A stretch of DNA of 64,000 bases, taken from Trochalopteron elliotii (taxonomy: Eukaryota > Chordata > Aves > Passeriformes > Leiothrichidae). Made by a program: the position numbers and the translations under genes. Positions within the stretch are counted from its first letter, which is position 1. Every line of letters starts with the position of its first letter. The notes under the pieces were generated by a model, which ran no database searches, was not told where the DNA came from, and saw only the letters and a list, made by a program, of their open reading frames with translations. Location of the stretch: NCBI GenBank assembly GCA_024734555.1, contig JANPWX010000449.1, positions 5,166,124-5,230,123 on the forward strand, read 5' to 3'. This document shows, piece by piece, positions 1 through 11,352 of the stretch.

Positions 1-2019
1 AGCTCTATGTGAATTACAAAGATCCAGAGTTTTCAAAAGAAATTAATATAGGAATTAACAACATAGTTTCTTCACTATGTTGCAATCATATAGAATTACA
101 TGTCAGTCCACTAGTCAAACATCTTAACATTTATCTTGAATTTGAACAGAAATGAAGGTCAGTTATTTCTTTCCTGAGGGCACAACAGGCCCTTTATTTT
201 AATGTGTATTCAGCACACTTTATAACACTGGCGATATCCCAGTGGATCACTGAACCTCTCATTGTTTAGACAGCTTCTAGGTTTTTAATTTGGGAAAAAC
301 AAGAGTGGTTAGTGACTTTTATACCTGAGGCATAACAGGGGACAGAAGTCATACTATTTGCAGACAATAACCTTTAATAATCTCAAGGCAGTGTCTGAAC
401 TGCCTATGTACACAGGCATAGTTAACGCAATCAATATTCACAAGGGATTTCAGTGATCCCCAGCTTTACAGTCTGCAATGACATATGATTAATAGCAAAT
501 TAAAATGCATAAAATCACATATATAACTATGACAACATAAGAACATGACAAAGCACATTTTATCAAAGAAGTAATAGCAATAATTTGGGAAAGTTCATTC
601 AAATGCCATTACTCATAAAGAAATTTGGTCACTAAACTAGGTTATTACAAAAATATTCCCAGGATCTTTTATGACCACAGATGGTCAGTTCTGCAGCTAA
701 GCCAAAAGTAAGTACCACTGGTACACAATGCCCCCTAATATCCTGACTCAGAAGACTGTGTGCCAACTCCTGACTCATTACCATTACGTCTGCATAACAT
801 GGTATTAGAATATCTTACCAAAAAATACTCATTATAACCCAAAAATAATTAAATTCTAACCCACGCCAATAATGTCATAACTGGCTATTAATAGCAAATA
901 TTCATATGTAGACACAAACAGATATTCATACTTTTAAATCTCATTGTTGTGTATAGTGAAGTGTGAGCAACTTTAAAAGACTCCATGTAAAAGTGGGCAG
1001 TCTAGCAGGGGCACCCAAGGCTCTAAGACTGCAGAGGGAAACAGGACAGCATCAGAAACCCCTGGGCTATTCATACAAATGGCCAAATACATCCCACAAA
1101 GCTGCCAAAAAGACAGCACAGGTGAACTGTCTTTCAAGTGTATTATGCAAATACAGTGAAGCAGCTGCCCTGGCACTACTGACTGCAAATGAGGTTTGCA
1201 GAACTGATCACTCCTGGACTCTGCTGCTACGTATGTGAGCCTCACCTCACTACCATTACTGAGAACTCTATCTCAGTATTTGGCCTGAGGTTGCGCTGAT
1301 TGTCTTAGACTGGTCTTGTCCACTCTGGACAACTGGCCATTCAGTTTGGATGCAACATACTGACCCCAAGCAACATGAATTACACCATGAAATTCAGGCA
1401 AATAACCTGGCTCAAGGATGTGCCACTACTTTTAAACACATCTGAGATTTGAATTGAGTAAAACACAGTGCCAGCAGAAAATCAGATCACCTCTAATAGA
1501 AAAATAGAAAAATGGATATGACCAAACTCAACCAAACTGCTGGTCTGTGTTAGTCATGAATCTTCTCTACAATAACAGACTATGATATACCAAGAAAATT
1601 AATCCAAGTCAAACCTTCAAAACCAAAAATCATAATGTACCTATCAAGGAAGTTTCTTCCTTAGTCTTACCAACAAAACATTATTTTTTGCATGAAAAAT
1701 TATGTTTATCTTTGAATTAAAAGTATTTATTTAATAAATTCCTATACACAAATGCACAGAGATTAAATTTTTCGGTATTTCTCTGCAAAGCTATTGGCTT
1801 CAGTGACATCTTTGTGTACAGCTGCACAAAATATTCAATATGTATTTTTACTGAATTATTCCTGCCTCTCTTATAGAAAGAAATGATGAATAGATGCTCA
1901 CCTAGCACTAATTCTGTATATACTTCAATATAACCTTTTCACTTACCACCATATAAATGATCCCAATCTTTTGCATATCTTCTGTGGATTTTCTCCCTAC
2001 CCACATTTCTACACATAGG
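1..2019. other. A/T-rich stretch, no gene recognised
   Basis: I see no exon, RNA gene or clear repeat here. Open frames are under 100 codons and overlap each other on opposite strands around 963-1245, which is what chance gives. The sequence is A/T-rich with few CpGs, as expected of avian intron or intergenic DNA. Confidence 0.6.
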
Positions 2020-2566
2020 TGTTGTGGTTTAAGCCCAGCTGGCAAGTAAACTCACACAGCCACTTGCCCAGCCCCCCACCCTGCTGGAACGGGCAGGAGA
2101 ACCAAAAGTAACACTTGTAGGTTGAGATAAGAACAGTTTAATAATCAAAAGAAAAGGAAAATACAATAACAACAATAGTAGTAAATAGTAATGATTATAA
2201 GAGATAAAAATAAAAACCCACATGGTAAGACAAGTGATGCCCAGTGCAATTGCTCACCACCAATGCCAGTCCCTGCCTTCGTCCAGGTCACTCCCACTGT
2301 TTATACACTGGGTGTGACATTCTAACAGTGTGGAATGTCCCTTTGGCCAGTTTGGGTCTCAGCTGTGCTCCCTCCCAGCTTTCTTGTGCCCCTCCTCATT
2401 GGCAGAGCATGAGACACAAAAAAAGTCCTTGGCTTAGGATAAACACTACTTAGCAACAACCAGAACATCAGTATGTTATCAACATTATTCTCACACTGAA
2501 TCCAAAACACAGCAATGTACCAGCTACTGAGAAGAAATTAACTCTATCCCAGATAAATCCAGGACA
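2020..2566 (-). mobile_element. Solo LTR of an avian ERVL-type endogenous retrovirus
   Basis: Read on the minus strand the element starts TGTCCTGG at 2566 and ends TTAAACCACAACA at 2020, giving the TG...CA ends of a retroviral LTR of about 547 bases. A TATA-like TATAAAC lies at about 2299-2305 and an ATTAAA polyadenylation signal at 2137-2142, in the right order for U3-R-U5 on this strand. The conserved stretch near 2330-2360 (CTGGCCAAAGGGACATTCC, minus strand) and the start and end motifs match the common avian ERVL LTR as I know it. No gag, pol or env sequence adjoins it, so it is a solo LTR left by recombination. The flanking five bases are ATAGG and ATACC, at best a decayed target duplication, which argues for an old insertion. 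Confidence 0.88.
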
Positions 2567-5500
2567 ATACCAGACCGGGAGATAGTTTCATTACAAGTAG
2601 AAAAACCTTCATGCTAAAAAAACAATCCCAGAACTCATTGTCTCTATAGTGGAGATTTTATTACATTTGGAGACTTTCACAGGCTAGTTGTTATCTTTAA
2701 ATATTAAATTCAGTATGATTTCTAATTTCAACATATATGGCACTTCCTGGTTGTTTTTCTTTTACCCTGAAAAAAGACAAAATCAAAATAATCTCCTTAG
2801 AACCTTCAGATTATACATCTACACAAAAAGTCCAATCTTTTCAAAGTCATCTCACATTCAATTGTTGAACAACTATTCAATTGTTTTTCTGTTTGATTTT
2901 GCAGTGGAATAATTCAAATTGAATATGGCATTGAAAATATGAATCAACTTCTGTTCATCAAAACTGACAATTTGGTATTCCATTCCGAAAAGCCAGCATT
3001 TCCATTCTTTCTTTAGCGCGGCGGACCTCTAAGCAAAATTTTCATTCAGCTTCCCAGGAAAAAAAACATATTTGATACCTGTATGAGAGCCCAGCACTTC
3101 CAAATGCAGAGGCCACTGCAGTCCCTAATCACCTCATGTACAACCCCAACACGGCTTCCTAACGAGCAGTGGCTTGCAACTAATACAAAGGAAAAGGTCT
3201 TCCTTGCTTTCACCAAGACAGCCCACTAAATGGTAGTAATACCAAATAAATCAAAAACCATCCCAACACTCTCTGCTGCTACCCAACTGAAGTAACTAGT
3301 TATTTTGAGCTTCTGCTCTTCACAAACCTTCTACTAATATAGTGAATGAAGTTCTAAAAATTCATTAGTCTCAATTTGTTTTCCTCCTGGAGAGGGATCT
3401 ACTGTGTTTCTACTTCTTTATGTCGGGAGAACAAATCATGTCTTAACTTTAATGCTTTTTTCTCAGTAGTTTCTTTTTGTTGCTTTTCCTTACAACGTCA
3501 TTTCCTTTTATTCTAATCCATACTGGAGAAAAATTAAATATGCACATTGGAAATTGAATCAAAGCAACCACAGAATGAAAATATTGCTACAGACCTCCAT
3601 AAAAAGCAGTTTTGGATGTGTGAAAAATTATTATTCTTTGAAAATGCGTCTCAAAGACATTAAGAGAAGGGATCCTGTATTTGCTAGCCAGATCCAAAAT
3701 TACCAAAGTCTTTAAGCACAGGTTCAAAGTACAAATCAAGTAGTATTTCACCAAACTGGAGCAGAAATAGATTACTTCATCCTGTAATAACACGCTAGCA
3801 AAAGGTCTTCGCTTTCTTTTCAGCAGTTAATGTAAAATGAAAACACACTACAAAATTTCAAGGAATTAATATAATATTTTTAAGTATTTTGTACATTACA
3901 AAGTGGAGAAATTAGGTAAGAATCTGTTCCCATAAAGAAAACTGTAAATCATAGGCTCTTGAGAAACAACCAGAAGATTAAAAAATCTGATGTGATAAAA
4001 AAACCAATGTAATTCATTAACTGGTACAGCATGCAGAAGCAGTTACAAGCCATCCAGTTCTTCCTAAAGGTAAATAATGAAGACAGTGGCTGCAGAGTGG
4101 CCAGCATCTGACTCATTTGGCATCGAAAAATACCCTTTTTTTTTTTTTCTGAGATACTATTCAGAATCTGTAAATATCAAACCTTAAGGGTCTGGAACAA
4201 TTAAACATGCAATTCCAGACCTCATACTGTGAACAGAAGCAGAATTTGCCACCTCCAGTTATATCAAGTATCTCTTAAATGTTTTTGGATTATCAAAATT
4301 TTGGCATCAGTAATGTCTTTTCCTTAAACAGACCTGTGGACAGAAAGACAGGTGGCAGTTCAGAATTCCAGAGAATTATTTCAGATGGTAGGGAAAGCAA
4401 TGTTTAGTCTCTGAACAAAAAAGGTTTTCTTTTGTATAGACTAATGCTGAAGGTACATTAGATGAATCATTTGGCTTGTAAATGAGCCTAGTACCAGTAC
4501 CTAATTACTATATAAATGACTTTGATTTTACTTCATTAAGATTGTGAATTTATATCATCCTGGGAATTCAGATAGTGTTTTTATATTACCTCTTTGGTGG
4601 TTTTTATATAAATACAGTAACATCATTTTATACCTTTACATACAGTTGTGACACAACTGAAAAATCTTTACAACACTTCTCTTACAGTGACATGCAGCTC
4701 CTGCATATCGTTCAAGATTTCACAGAATATAAATGAGAACTACTGTTAAAAAGAATTCCTGACACTTGTTCACCTATAATATTTCCTTTATCTGCTTTTA
4801 ATGAGGTGGTTTCTTTCCTTGTCCTCTGACCAGTGACAGAAATATCATTGTAATTACTGCCTCTTGGTGAGGAGCTGATCACCAGTTCTCAATATAAATA
4901 CAAAAGATTCTGCTCAAAACTGTTGACACAGGAAGCTCACATTAGATATTAAGAACAGGCAGTGGAAGGGGTTTTTGCTCCCATATAGTGCTCTCAGTAG
5001 CAGCCAATCCTGCAAGCAAGGCCAAGCTATGTCAAGCAAGACTATCATGATTTTAAGTCCCCCACCACAACCTGGGAAGCTGACTGCTTATATTTGTGTG
5101 GGCCTCATTAAATGAGAACTGCAACCATTAGATTGGTAGTTGCTATAAATTAGGCAGACCAGGTTTGTTTCATGGTAACTCTAGAGATTAAACAGTAATA
5201 AGGATTTTTTTTTCATTAAAATAAATATATATGTCTTTGAATTAACATAGGGAGCAGAACTGCACTTCCTGGAATGAGTAAAATTGCAATGAAATCTAAG
5301 AACTCTTCCCATGAAATGCAAAATCATGCCTCATAACACCTCACATATAAAAAGGGCTCAACTCATCCGACTAAATATAGAAATCTAATGCTCCTTGAAT
5401 CTTCTAGAAGGCATCCAAGACATCTACAAAAGAACCAAGAGATAGTTACTGAATAAAAAATGAGGGACTGCCAAGATGAGGGACCTAATGGAGACCTACA

Positions 5501-6290
5501 CATTTTTGAAGGTTTGACAGAGGCCACAGGATACTTCACAGCACCTCAGATAATGACAAACACCTACATTTAGTCAATGAATCATGGCCAGAATATGTTC
5601 TTTATAAATAGACTTCTACAAGATGCTGTTGTACATCATAATTTCAAACCACTCATTATCTGCTAGTAGTTCATCTGCTTTCTAACAATAAATAGCTCTG
5701 ATTTGAGAAGAGTGGGATGTCTAAGGCCATTTGGTATAAACATTCGTCCTTTTCTGAGATGTACTCATCTCAGTTTTGAGATCACATGAATTATGTGCTT
5801 TCTGTTTAGATTACTTTTGTGTTACCAGTGCACTGTAACATCTGCTAAGTAACAGGAGCCCTGTGTGTATAGCTTAGACCCTCCAGGATAAAGTATTATT
5901 AGAATCCATTCGTATTGCCAATCCTCTGGGCCGTGTAACATTTCCTTTCACACCATTTGTAAACCAACAACTTTAATTACAAATCAGGTCATGTATCCTA
6001 AATTAGTTGCATCCTAACGACTATACGCAGTTCTCAGAGCAAAGGGAAGTGATAGAAATTTATAAACTTTCAATATCTAAGCATTTACAGCTCTTAGACA
6101 ACTCCCAAGCAATCAGTGTACCAAACCTTTGTTTATCTTTTCCAAACACTACACCTGGTCTAATCTCATGGTACACTCTGTCCTGGCACCTCCTTTTCAA
6201 TTATTTTCTGCCTCTTTGTAGTATTTCTCAGTAGTCATTCAATAGTTATCAGAATGATTTCAAATTTATTCCTCTTTAACAACAGAGCAG
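2567..6290. other. A/T-rich stretch, no gene recognised
   Basis: No coding region or transposon could be supported. A run of 13 T lies at 4136-4148. A small CpG-bearing patch at about 3017-3030 (GCGCGGCGGACC) stands out from its A/T-rich surroundings but has no open frame or island around it. Confidence 0.55.
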
Positions 6291-6590
6291 CATAGAAGCA
6301 TAGAATATTCTGAGTTGGAAGGGACCCACAAGGATCATCAAAATCCAACTTCTGGCCCTGCACAGGACGCCCCCAAGAATCACACCATGTGCCTGAGAAC
6401 ATTGTCCAAGCACTTTTTGAATTCTGTCAGGTTGGCACTGTCACCACTTCCCAAGTGCTCAGCAGTGGAGCAATAAAAATTGAACAGCCTTCACCTCAGT
6501 GAAGCTCTCAGCCACTCTCTGGGTGAAGAACCTTTTCCTAACATCCAGCCTAAACCTGCCCTGACACAGCTTCATGCCACTGCCTCGTGT
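6291..6590 (-). mobile_element. CR1 LINE, 3' fragment
   Basis: Read on the minus strand this is the end of CR1. It runs from the coding tail of ORF2 (the complement of CCTAAACCTGCCCTGACACA near 6549-6568) to the typical 3' terminus with GATGATCCTTGTGGGTCCC and TTCCAACTCAGAATATTCTATG. It ends at 6291. CR1 copies are nearly always 5' truncated, and this one keeps about 300 bases. It is fairly well preserved, so probably one of the younger copies in the left half. Confidence 0.92.
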
Positions 6591-8334
6591 AAGACCTAAG
6601 ATTTTCTTAGTTTCATAAAGGAAACACAGATCTTTAACTTTGACAAATGTACAGAGAACAAATGACTTTTATAGAATTATGCCCTTTGTACTAAATGAAG
6701 GATGAGCCCTGCAAGATATATTTAGGCATGAAGTGATTTGCCCTATATAAAGCAGCCTGCAGCACATGTTCTCTTTGGTAGTGACAAGCAAATGTCACCC
6801 AGAGCAAGAACTCTGTAAAACCTTACACTAACAATGGATTCCCCCTCTTCCTTGGTGTTTTGGGGAGGCTGAATCCAGAAATGTGATTTATCTCCCTGAC
6901 AGGACAAGGCGCTGGGCCAGGATTCCATATAACTTATCACCAGGGTATTAGGGAATCCCTAGGGAATTGCAACTGTGCCATATCAACCTCCAAACAGAAG
7001 ATGCCCAGATAGACAGACAGACAAGGAAATTCCTCACACCGCTCTCTGAAGGAAAATCAAAAGACAGAGCATTATTTTCCCGTAAGTTACAAATGCCTAA
7101 TAGGAAAAATTCTTGCAATACACTTGAGTCCACATGCAGAGCTGACTTAGCCATTGATATATGCTGTGCATTTTTTAAGGAAAATGATGTAATTGTAGTA
7201 AAATTTTAGGAGCCAAACTTTTATGAAATGAAAAATAATTCTGTTGTATAAATTATTTGCTTGAATTTAAAAAAAAAGGCAGAGATTTTTTTTCTGTACC
7301 TCAAGCAATAGAAAGTCCAAAAGGTAAAATTACTTCTCTAGGCCTTTCTGCTGAAACAATGATCTGATACAAGTGATTTGTAGCTTCAGACTGTGTGAGC
7401 AAGTGCTATTTATAGTGTATTTAACACAGTGCTGCAGTACATGCAATTTAGCTATTGCAGTCTATTTAAAATACACAAATGGGCTTTCAAAGACAACACT
7501 TCTTCCATGTCATTAGAGACTGGGTATGAACAGCTACTGCTACTTTGCAGATTTTGCACAACAGCTCTTTTTATATGACTTTATGTATTTAGGGTACTTT
7601 GCATTAGTTTTACTATCAAAGTGAGGACAGATTTAGAGAGTTCCTCAGCAAGATGCAAAGAAGCTCCACAGAAAACACTGATGCCAGTTAAAAGAAAGGT
7701 AACTGCCTTAGTGAAGATTCCTTTCTTTTTTCCTCCCTGTGAAGGACTGAAGAGTGAAATATAGTTCAAGTTCACAAAGGCTACATTAATTGTTTGCAGT
7801 GTCTGAAAAGAGTGGTTGGAGGAGGTCAGGTGAAGGCTGTACAATTTTTATCTGACTTGTGCACTTGGGATGTGAGAAATACCACATGATATACTGGAAG
7901 TACGGAGTGCGATTCAAAAAGGAAAACTGGGCATTTCTCCACTGCTTAGTAAAGCTCAGTCGCACAGACCCTCTTTGAATATCTGCCAAAAAAATAAACA
8001 GGAGATAGGTCATGAAGGCTTTATGTCCCAGAATAAATTCCTTACACTAGCAGTTACTAAACAACAAAAATGTTTTGATCCATAATTTCCTGTTGCCAAA
8101 GTTTTGATTTGCAGCTACATGAAGGTCTTCTGCTTTATTCTGGCAGCATTTAAGTAAAAAATGCACACTCTAATCTTACTTGAAATCAAATTATTTTAAA
8201 TCATGAGGACAAAAGCAGTCCCAAACGAGATTTGCTGTCATTGCTCAAAATGCTGAATGTACAAAGGATATGAAAATGTCTTTACTTCAACAAGGTTGAA
8301 ATCTGAAAAGCACTGACATATGGTTTAAAGGATT
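6591..8334. other. Stretch without a recognised gene, holding one exon-like segment
   Basis: Mostly plain A/T-rich sequence. A short GACA tandem tract lies at about 7011-7024. The only item worth separating is the minus-strand segment 7581-7982, listed as its own entry. Confidence 0.5.
7581..7982 (-). other. Candidate exon-like segment, unrecognised
   Basis: On the minus strand a strong acceptor context (TCCTGTTTATTTTTTTGGCAG, complement of about 7983-8003) is followed by an open frame beginning DIQRGSVRLSFTKQW. It stops near 7786. A second frame overlaps it (7581-7844) and carries a hydrophobic stretch AVTFLLTGISVFCGASL before its own stop. Two frames joined by a shift could mean a broken coding exon, an untranslated terminal exon, or chance. 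I do not recognise the protein, and no AATAAA follows within the next 200 bases on this strand. It is kept because the acceptor is unusually good for random sequence. Confidence 0.15.
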
Positions 8335-8415
8335 AAAAAAATCCTGTTATCTCCATTATACAGATGGGAAATTGAGGCACAGAAAGAATAAAATCTTGCC
8401 CAAGGTCAAATAAGA
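8335..8415 (-). mobile_element. MIR SINE fragment (ancient core)
   Basis: The plus strand reads CCATTATACAGATGGGAAAT, then TGAGGCACAGAAAG, then TTGCCCAAGGTCA. This is the reverse complement of the conserved MIR core (TGACCTTGGGCAAG ... TGTGCCTCAGTTTCC ... CATCTGTAAAATGG). The element is therefore on the minus strand. MIR is shared by amniotes and long inactive, so a bird copy this readable is a relic that has either decayed slowly or been kept. Confidence 0.75.
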
Positions 8416-8577
8416 AATCTCTTCAGATACAGTTTTCTCCCTAACATACCTCAGTATAAGTTTATAGTCACCTAAGAAAATGTGGTAGTAATCCACGTAA
8501 CATACTTCATCGTGGATATTCTTCTCTTATCATTATTTCTAAAATAAGTTCAAACCAACACTGTCAATCTCCTATGA

Positions 8578-8672
8578 ACACAGTTCAGTGGTGGACTCGG
8601 CAATGCTACATTAACAATTGGACTTGATGATCTTGAAGGTCTTTTTCAACCTAAAGGACTCTCTCTTTCTAT
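8578..8672 (+). mobile_element. CR1 LINE, short 3' fragment
   Basis: The segment carries the CR1 3' untranslated end: AGTGGTGGACTCGGCAATG, then GGACTTGATGATCTTGAAGG and TTTTTCAACCTAAA. The final ATTCTATG units are replaced by CTCTCTTTCTATATG, so the very end is decayed. It is a heavily 5'-truncated copy. Confidence 0.85.
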
Positions 8673-11194
8673 ATGCTTATGAAGGACAGTGTAAAAGCAC
8701 CAATTAATGAAAGAAGAGTCCATCAGGAAGCCATCTGAACTATTTCTGAAAGGATCAAAAGTTAAATTAAATACTCCAGCCTCGGAAGCTGTCACTGCAA
8801 AGGAAAACTGTGTGACTGATTTGGTACCATACAGGGTTTACAGCATGTAAACATGATGGACATCGGTTCCTTTAATTACAGTGGTTTAAAGCAGGGAGAC
8901 TTCTATTGATGTCTAGACTTGTAATAGAGCAACTCAGCAAGGAGACAAGGAGAATGAGGTCCTTGCACTGCAGGAAGATGGTGACACACTTTAGTGCTGA
9001 CTTGACAAGAGGAAAATTGCAGTATTCATACATGATAAATCACATGCATCGAGCTGAGTGAACAGCTTGTAGTCAGCACTTTCCTGTGAGCAGTGTAAGC
9101 ACCAGGACCATGGTGTGAAGCATCTGCTCACAGTCTTCCAAGCTTACCAATGATCTCAGCATTTGCACTCCTCTGATGAATAAGGAATGCCAAATGACTA
9201 TATTAGAGGTGGTTAGAAGATTGGAAGAGGTGAATTGTGTTGGCAGTGTCTAAGGTCAGAGAGCAGGAAGATGCTTCCAAGCATCTTTAAGGAAACATTT
9301 TCTTCCAGCCCCGGACAGCAAGTGCCTCCTACTCCTCATATAAATAAACCAAGAGCCAGACTTGGTTCAGCAGTTTCTCTAGCCTTCATCACAGTCAGAT
9401 TCATGCTTGCCTCCTGCCTCAGCAATGCCAGCTGCTCTAGGTACACACCCCAGTGGTTACATCCCTCTTTCACAGAGGCGGCTCTTACCAGTCCTTATTC
9501 AACAAGAAAAATAACTGCGTACGTGAGAACTAATTACACGGCCTCCATTAATTATTTACCTGTTGTGATAGGAGCTACAATTAAAATAAAGAAGCTGCGT
9601 TTACTCTTCATTCCCTTATGTTCTTATCCCAGATAGGGAGAAGGATTGCTTTTAAATTTTCTCAGTGTTTTGCTCATACTGAAGGGGGGTTTATTGCTAA
9701 GAACTCATTCTTTAAGAGGCAAGCTTGTCCAAGAAAACGTCTCTACAATCTAATTTTCAACAAAGCCCACTTTAACAGCTCCCCAAGACAGTAATGCTTA
9801 GATGTTATCCCTATACTTTGGTCCCAAAAGTCCAATCTGGCCCTAGTAAACATGCATTGTGAGGATACCACTGAAGAACCAGGTTGCACATTACTCAGTC
9901 ATGCTGATGTTCTAGGACCAATGTATTTCTTTAAAAGCACTATGAAGGTAAAAAATTATTCATAACTGTTTCTTAGAACACATACTTCGTGTCACAGTGA
10001 AATAAGTACTGAATGTCTAGTCTGGCATTTTATAATGTTAATATGCACCTGATAACATGAAAAGTCTCTGCTTTGCAAGAGTCCTGCCTTATCACTGATA
10101 GCATTTGTTTTACAGAGCTAGCATGCAAATATTTTAAAATTAAAAAAAAAAATACTGTACACATTTAGAATTTAATTTGTTCTGAATTCTCTCCATACGT
10201 GCAAAATACAAAATGCCATCTCCTTCTAGCAGTAGTTAAAGGCACGCAGAACACCCCTGACAGCACCTAGCATTTTACATAGGCACTGGATAGCAAAAAA
10301 AAAAAGGCATTTTAAACATCAGTGAAACACAGTCACCTCTAAATTAGATCCTGTCTGCTGTTTAACAGAGCACACCAAGTCTGTTTAACAGTTTGCAGTA
10401 GAAAAGACAGATACACAATGCACATCCTCCAAAAGTATTTTAAGTCAGCAGGATACAATGGTAAAGACCAAAACGTGAGTAGACTATCACCTCACCAAAT
10501 TCCCCTGACATGGATGTTAAAATTTATCTTCAATTATCATACACAGTCAGATTTCAGTGTTGTGCTTCTTGCCGAAGAAAATCTAAATTTCCAGAATGTT
10601 TCCTGTCTCAGGTACACCCTGCTGCTGTTTCTCAGGCCTTCTATCCACCAGGTCCACATATGATAAAAGGGTCTGTTGTTCTGCAGAACCCCTATAAAAA
10701 CACTAGAGATAATTCCAAGGCCTGCACAGAAGTAAGTCCACTTGCCAAAAGCCTTTGAAACTTCTCAGATCACTGGGTATTGCACAACACACATTCACTG
10801 CCTCCACTGACAATCAAGTCTGGATTGTCTTAAAGGCTCAAAATGTATGTAGAAAAGGAGACAAATGTTGTAACAGTGCACTGGTATGTTGCTGCTTATA
10901 TCTTAAATTTCTGTGGCTGGAGCAAAAATTCTGGTTTCATTGTTGGCATTAGGATGGTCAGTAAACTTTCCTTCCAACTAAAGAAAATAAATTCCCTTGA
11001 AAAAACACATACCAAGTACATTAGCTGTACACTGGAGAATTCCTGAGACATCTTCAGTTTCTTCATTGCCAGAGCAGTCTGTATAGGAGCATCTGTTTGC
11101 TATATTGTGAAAATTCTTCTCTGCATCTCTGTAACTACAGGAAAAAAAAAGTTATAACAACTCCTTATACAAATGCAAAGTCAACAAATGTCTT
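8673..11194. other. A/T-rich stretch, no gene recognised
   Basis: No repeat or gene could be supported apart from the exon-like segment listed at 10558-10731. An open frame of 133 codons at 9235-9636 has no recognisable protein character and no splice or promoter context. Confidence 0.5.
10558..10731 (+). other. Candidate exon-like segment, unrecognised
   Basis: An open frame crosses this segment and includes AFYPPGPHMIKGSVVLQNPY. It ends at CAGAA|GTAAGT, a near-ideal splice donor (GT at 10732-10733). Upstream there are three possible acceptors within 12 bases: AG at 10545-10546, 10549-10550 and 10556-10557, the first after TTCAATTATCATACACAG. A second donor-like CAG|GTACAC lies at about 10610. 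The protein is not one I recognise. No second exon that would join to it was found, so chance is the leading explanation. Confidence 0.15.
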
Positions 11195-11352
11195 TCAGAA
11201 GTGGTGGCAAAGGATTAAGACCTCCCAATGATGGGCAATTTCAAGATTCAGCTGGACAGAGTGCTGAGCCATCTTGTCTAGACCATGCTTCTGTCAAGAA
11301 AGGTTGGACTACATGAGTTTTGAGGTCCCCTTCCAACCTGATATTCTATGAC
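11195..11352 (+). mobile_element. CR1 LINE, 3' fragment
   Basis: Ends in the CR1 terminus GAGGTCCCCTTCCAACCTGA followed by TATTCTATGA. The preceding sequence (CAAGATTCAGCTGGACAGAG, then TGAGCCATCTTGTCTAGACC) fits the distal ORF2 and 3' UTR of an older, more diverged CR1 subfamily than the copy at 29101. Confidence 0.85.

Noticed and set aside
6947..6959. Palindrome TAGGGA-A-TCCCTA
   Set aside because: A six-base stem with a one-base centre occurs often by chance in 64 kb.
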